Source: an uncultured Pseudomonadota bacterium (GTDB lineage: Bacteria; Myxococcota_A; UBA796; GCA-2862545). Taken from it: DNA of 10,671 nt. Below, piece after piece: positions 8,440-10,671 of this stretch (position 1 is the first letter of the stretch; every line of letters starts with the position of its first letter). The translations under genes were made by a program, and so were the position numbers. Under the pieces are notes generated by a model that was given only the letters and a program-made list of their open reading frames with translations, was not told the DNA's origin and made no database searches. The stretch covers positions 1 to 10,671 of the forward strand of contig CALATR010000052.1 of NCBI GenBank assembly GCA_937891875.1, read 5' to 3'.

Positions 8440-8509
8440 GGCATATCTGGGTCGTCCCGTCAGCCCCGTTGAAGATCCGCGGGGGCGTCCCGGACAAACC
8501 GGACCAAAC

Positions 8510-9529
8510 CTATCCCCCTTGCTCGGAGCGGGGGCGGGCGGGGGCGGGCCCGGGCTCCTCGGTGCGGGGTGTGGACGCCTCCCTGATCGGGCTGGTTTCG
8601 AGGTTCTTGACGTCCTTTCTAGCCACATCGCCGACCAGGTACAGGGGTCTTGCACGCACCTCGTCGTGGATGCGTCCGATGTACTCACCGATGATGCCGA
8701 GACAGACGAGCTGGACGCTGCCGACGAGCAGGATGGCGACAATCGTCGAAGCCCAGCCTAGAAGCGGCTGATCAGCGGTCAGCTTCACCCACACCGCCCA
8801 GCCCGCGTAGCCGACGCAGGCGAGGGCGGTCAGGGCGCCGAGGAGGGTGGCGAGGCGCAGAGGGACCTTGGAGAAGGCGAAGATGGCGTCGAAGGCCAGC
8901 GCGGCCATGCGACCGGTCGAGTAGGTGCTGCGTCCGGCGAAGCGGGGATCGCGCTGGTAGGTCACGGCGGCCTGGCGGAAGCCGACCCAGCGAGCCATGC
9001 CGCGCACGAAGCGGTGCTGCTCGCGCAGGCGGACCAGCGCGTCGGCGGCGCGGCGGGAGAGCAGCCTGAAGTCCCCGGTGTCGACGGGCAGGTCCAGGGG
9101 CGTGAGCGCGCGCATCAGCCGGTAGAACGCCCAGGCGGTGCCGCGCTTGAACACCGACTCGCCGCGACGCTGCTCGCGCACGCCGTAGACGACGTCGAAG
9201 CCGGCGCGCCACTGGGCGAGCAGCGCCGGGATGACCTCCGGGGGATCCTGGAGGTCGGCGTCCATGATGACGATCGCGTCACCGTGGGCATGATCGACCC
9301 CGGCGGTCAGGGCGAGCTGGTGGCCGAAGTTGCGGGAGAGGCCCAGCACGACGACGCGGGGGTCGCGCTCGTGGAGCGCCAGCAGGATGCCGCGGGAGCG
9401 ATCGGTGCTGCCGTCGTCGACGAAGACGAGCTCGAAGTCTTCCTCGGGCTCGAGCACCTCGATCAGGCGCCGGTAGAGCTCGGACAGGGTGTCCTGCTCG
9501 TTGAAGACCGGCACGACGACCGAGATCAC
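8510..9529 (-). CDS. Family 2 glycosyltransferase, GtrB/DPM1 type, membrane-anchored
   Basis: Inverting glycosyltransferase, 339 aa, expected to move a sugar from a nucleotide sugar to a polyisoprenyl phosphate at the inner face of the cytoplasmic membrane. The GT-A domain begins at once (VISVVVPVFNE, 1-11), with DDGSTD (38-43), SRNFGHQLALTAG, the metal/nucleotide motif DADLQDPPE (90-98), and DTGDFRLLSRR (150-160). Two transmembrane helices follow (about 224-250 and 259-283) with the family's GEYIGRIHDEVRARPLY segment, then a Pro/Glu-rich tail. The open frame continues upstream to 9997, but that part lies antisense to the hydrolase gene. GTG at 9529 fits the domain start and overlaps the hydrolase stop in GTGA, implying translational coupling. 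The sugar donor and final acceptor (lipid, wall polymer or protein) cannot be told here; no flippase or acceptor transferase is in view. Confidence 0.93.
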   Translation of the reverse strand: MISVVVPVFNEQDTLSELYRRLIEVLEPEEDFELVFVDDGSTDRSRGILLALHERDPRVVVLGLSRNFGHQLALTAGVDHAHGDAIVIMDADLQDPPEVIPALLAQWRAGFDVVYGVREQRRGESVFKRGTAWAFYRLMRALTPLDLPVDTGDFRLLSRRAADALVRLREQHRFVRGMARWVGFRQAAVTYQRDPRFAGRSTYSTGRMAALAFDAIFAFSKVPLRLATLLGALTALACVGYAGWAVWVKLTADQPLLGWASTIVAILLVGSVQLVCLGIIGEYIGRIHDEVRARPLYLVGDVARKDVKNLETSPIREASTPRTEEPGPAPARPRSEQGG

Positions 9530-10338
9530 CCCGCGGTCCCGGCGAGCAGGGCGATGAGCCCTTGGGGATCGTCGACGTGCACCCAGTGGCCGGCCTCGGG
9601 GAGCACGTGCAGGTGCACGCCCGGCGCGGCCTCCTCGGCGTAGCGGCGGATCACCTCGTCGGGCCAGCGATCGCTGCGACCGGCGCGCACCACGTGGACC
9701 GGAAGGGGTGGGTCGCGCAGCACGGGCCACAGGTCGAGCTGCCAGTAGTCGGCGATCATCGCGTCGATGGCGTCCAGATCGAAGACCCAGGCAAAGCCGT
9801 CCCCGTCGGGGGTGCGATCCAGGTTGGTGGTGAGCCAGCGAGCCAGGGACTGGGAGAAGCCCTGCCCGGTCAGGTGGGTCACCAGATCCTCGCGCGACGC
9901 GAGAGGCAGGGGCACCGAGCGCAGGGCTCGCAGCACCAGGGCGACCTCGTTGTCGGGCTCGGGCTCGGCGGCGTCGGAGCGCGAGTCGAGCACCCATGCC
10001 GCGTCCATGCCGGACGGGTGGCGCTGGGCGTAGCGAAGGGCGACCTTGCCCCCGAACGAGTGGCCGATCACGACGTTTGGAGGCCCATGTTCAGCGTGCA
10101 GGGCCAGCAGGTCGTCCGCCGCCGAGGTCACCGTGTGCGGCGGCGGTGCGCCCTGGCTGTCACCGTGGTTGCGCAGATCGACCAGCACGTAGGCCGTGTC
10201 CGGGGTCTGCTCCGCGAGTCGCCGGCACAGGGTGCGCCAGTTGCGTCCGCTGCCGAGGATGCCGTGCAGGACGTACGCGACCCGGGTGGGCGTGGCCCCC
10301 TTGGCCGTCACGACGCTGGTCGCGGGAACGAAGCTCAC
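9526..10338 (-). CDS. Alpha/beta hydrolase, ABHD11/YbfF-like
   Basis: Serine hydrolase of 270 aa, probably a cytoplasmic esterase or thioesterase; no signal peptide is seen. The oxyanion loop is HGILGSGRNW (25-34), followed by the family motif DLRNHGDS (54-61), the nucleophile elbow GHSFGGKVAL (92-101, Ser94) and the catalytic His in GHWVH (His251). The acid is D118 (WVLD) or D223 (RSDRW). The RNHG and GHSFGGK motifs and the late GHWVHxDxP are typical of the YbfF/ABHD11 branch. A cap region at about 120-200 would set substrate choice, which is unknown. The GTG start overlaps the stop of the preceding small gene in GTGA, and its own stop overlaps the glycosyltransferase start in the same way, so the three are translated from one message. 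Confidence 0.92.
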   Translation of the reverse strand: MSFVPATSVVTAKGATPTRVAYVLHGILGSGRNWRTLCRRLAEQTPDTAYVLVDLRNHGDSQGAPPPHTVTSAADDLLALHAEHGPPNVVIGHSFGGKVALRYAQRHPSGMDAAWVLDSRSDAAEPEPDNEVALVLRALRSVPLPLASREDLVTHLTGQGFSQSLARWLTTNLDRTPDGDGFAWVFDLDAIDAMIADYWQLDLWPVLRDPPLPVHVVRAGRSDRWPDEVIRRYAEEAAPGVHLHVLPEAGHWVHVDDPQGLIALLAGTAG

Positions 10339-10622
10339 GAGGCGTCTCCCGACTCCAGGGACAGGGCCTCGTCGAACGCGTCCCAGGCGGAGTCGACCAG
10401 CTCGTCCGGCACGTCGCCGAGCGCGCGTGCTCCCAGCTCGTCCGTGACCACGGCCCGCACCCAGGCGTCCATGTCGTCGTGCTCGTCGTCGAACGCGTCC
10501 TCCGGCGCGACCAGCACCAGCTCGACGCCCTCGATCGTGTGGTGGGCGACAGCGACCACGTCGACGGACGTGCCGTCCTCGTCGGTCATGGTGAAGCGCT
10601 CGAGGTGGGGATTGGCGGGCAA
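10335..10622 (-). CDS. Small acidic DUF1292-like protein
   Basis: A 95-aa, strongly acidic protein. Residues ~8-40 (RFTMTDEDGTSVDVVAVAHHTIEGVELVLVAPED) resemble the beta-strand pattern of DUF1292 proteins: a DEDG turn, then two strands ending in a hydrophobic VLVAP-type segment. An Asp/Glu-rich region and a helix containing DSAWDAFDEAL follow. DUF1292 has no known biochemical role, and this assignment rests on pattern only. The TTG start is supported by GGAGG 4 nt upstream; an internal ATG at 10589 would remove 11 residues and has a weaker site. It is the first gene of a three-gene overlapping cluster with the hydrolase and glycosyltransferase. Confidence 0.62.
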   Translation of the reverse strand: MPANPHLERFTMTDEDGTSVDVVAVAHHTIEGVELVLVAPEDAFDDEHDDMDAWVRAVVTDELGARALGDVPDELVDSAWDAFDEALSLESGDAS

Positions 10623-10626
10623 GGGA

Positions 10627-10631
10627 CCTCC
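10627..10631 (-). promoter_or_regulatory. Ribosome binding site deciding a TTG start
   Basis: Reads GGAGG on the - strand, 4 nt before the TTG at 10622. Its strength favours this start over the internal ATG at 10589. Confidence 0.55.
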
Positions 10632-10650
10632 GTGGGGGGCGGTGGTCCTA

Positions 10651-10670
10651 TCCGGTGGGGGAGCACCGGA
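10651..10670. other. Perfect 7-bp inverted repeat upstream of the three-gene cluster
   Basis: TCCGGTG (10651-10657) and CACCGGA (10664-10670) form a stem around a 6-nt loop, 28 bp before the TTG start. It may be the terminator of a gene beyond the window or a control element of the cluster's leader. The window ends one base later, so context is missing. Confidence 0.4.
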
Positions 10671-10671
10671 C

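Noticed and set aside
4413..8771. A 1452-codon open frame on the + strand, the longest in the window
   Set aside because: It runs antisense through cysN, cysD, the pseudokinase and into the glycosyltransferase, with a Val/Leu/His/Gly/Asp-rich composition and no domain. Strong GC codon bias removes stop codons from this antisense frame; the opposite-strand genes have clear motifs.
9530..9997. N-terminal extension of the glycosyltransferase frame
   Set aside because: It is Arg/Ala/Gly-rich, lies over the hydrolase gene in another frame, and the GT-A domain starts exactly at the GTG at 9529.

Overview
The window is very GC-rich DNA packed with coding sequence; the largest gap between genes is about 116 bp. 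GTG and TTG starts are common and some genes overlap by 4 bp. The best taxonomic hint is the 816-2276 lipoprotein, whose tandem CNGxDDDCDG / DxDxDG repeats (MopE-type putative metal-binding motifs) are characteristic of Myxococcota and related former Deltaproteobacteria. A degenerate Ser/Thr-kinase-like membrane protein fits the same setting. The assignment is an inference from family content, not a proven placement.

Left part, + strand (1-4148). The window opens inside a DEDDh 3'-5' exonuclease (2-778) with an extra C-terminal region that resembles a winged helix. Next comes a secreted lipoprotein (816-2276) made of a lipobox signal peptide, a beta-rich N-terminal region, MopE-type repeats in an A-B-A-B higher-order pattern, and a C-type lectin-like domain with EPN and WND motifs. 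A 22-bp direct repeat pair follows (2295-2372), its second copy containing the start codon of a YjjJ-type HipA-family kinase (2361-3704). A small membrane protein with a TTG start (3726-4148) lies 21 bp downstream, probably in the same transcript.

A hairpin at 4152-4170 separates these genes from a convergent block. All remaining genes are on the - strand.

Right part, - strand, in transcription order from 10622 down to 4179. A small acidic DUF1292-like protein, an ABHD11/YbfF-type alpha/beta hydrolase and a GtrB/DPM1-type membrane glycosyltransferase are joined by two GTGA stop/start overlaps. After a spacer with several dyads comes a tail-anchored protein with a Ser/Thr-kinase fold whose catalytic residues are all replaced, so it is probably a pseudokinase. 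Last is cysD-cysN, encoding ATP sulfurylase, which activates sulfate to adenosine 5'-phosphosulfate. CysN carries a C-terminal tail that looks like an APS-kinase domain that has lost its P-loop.

I see no tRNA, rRNA, CRISPR array, transposase or phage gene. The most unusual items are the dead APS-kinase tail on CysN, the pseudokinase, the A-B-A-B repeat/lectin lipoprotein, and the kinase start codon embedded in a repeat.
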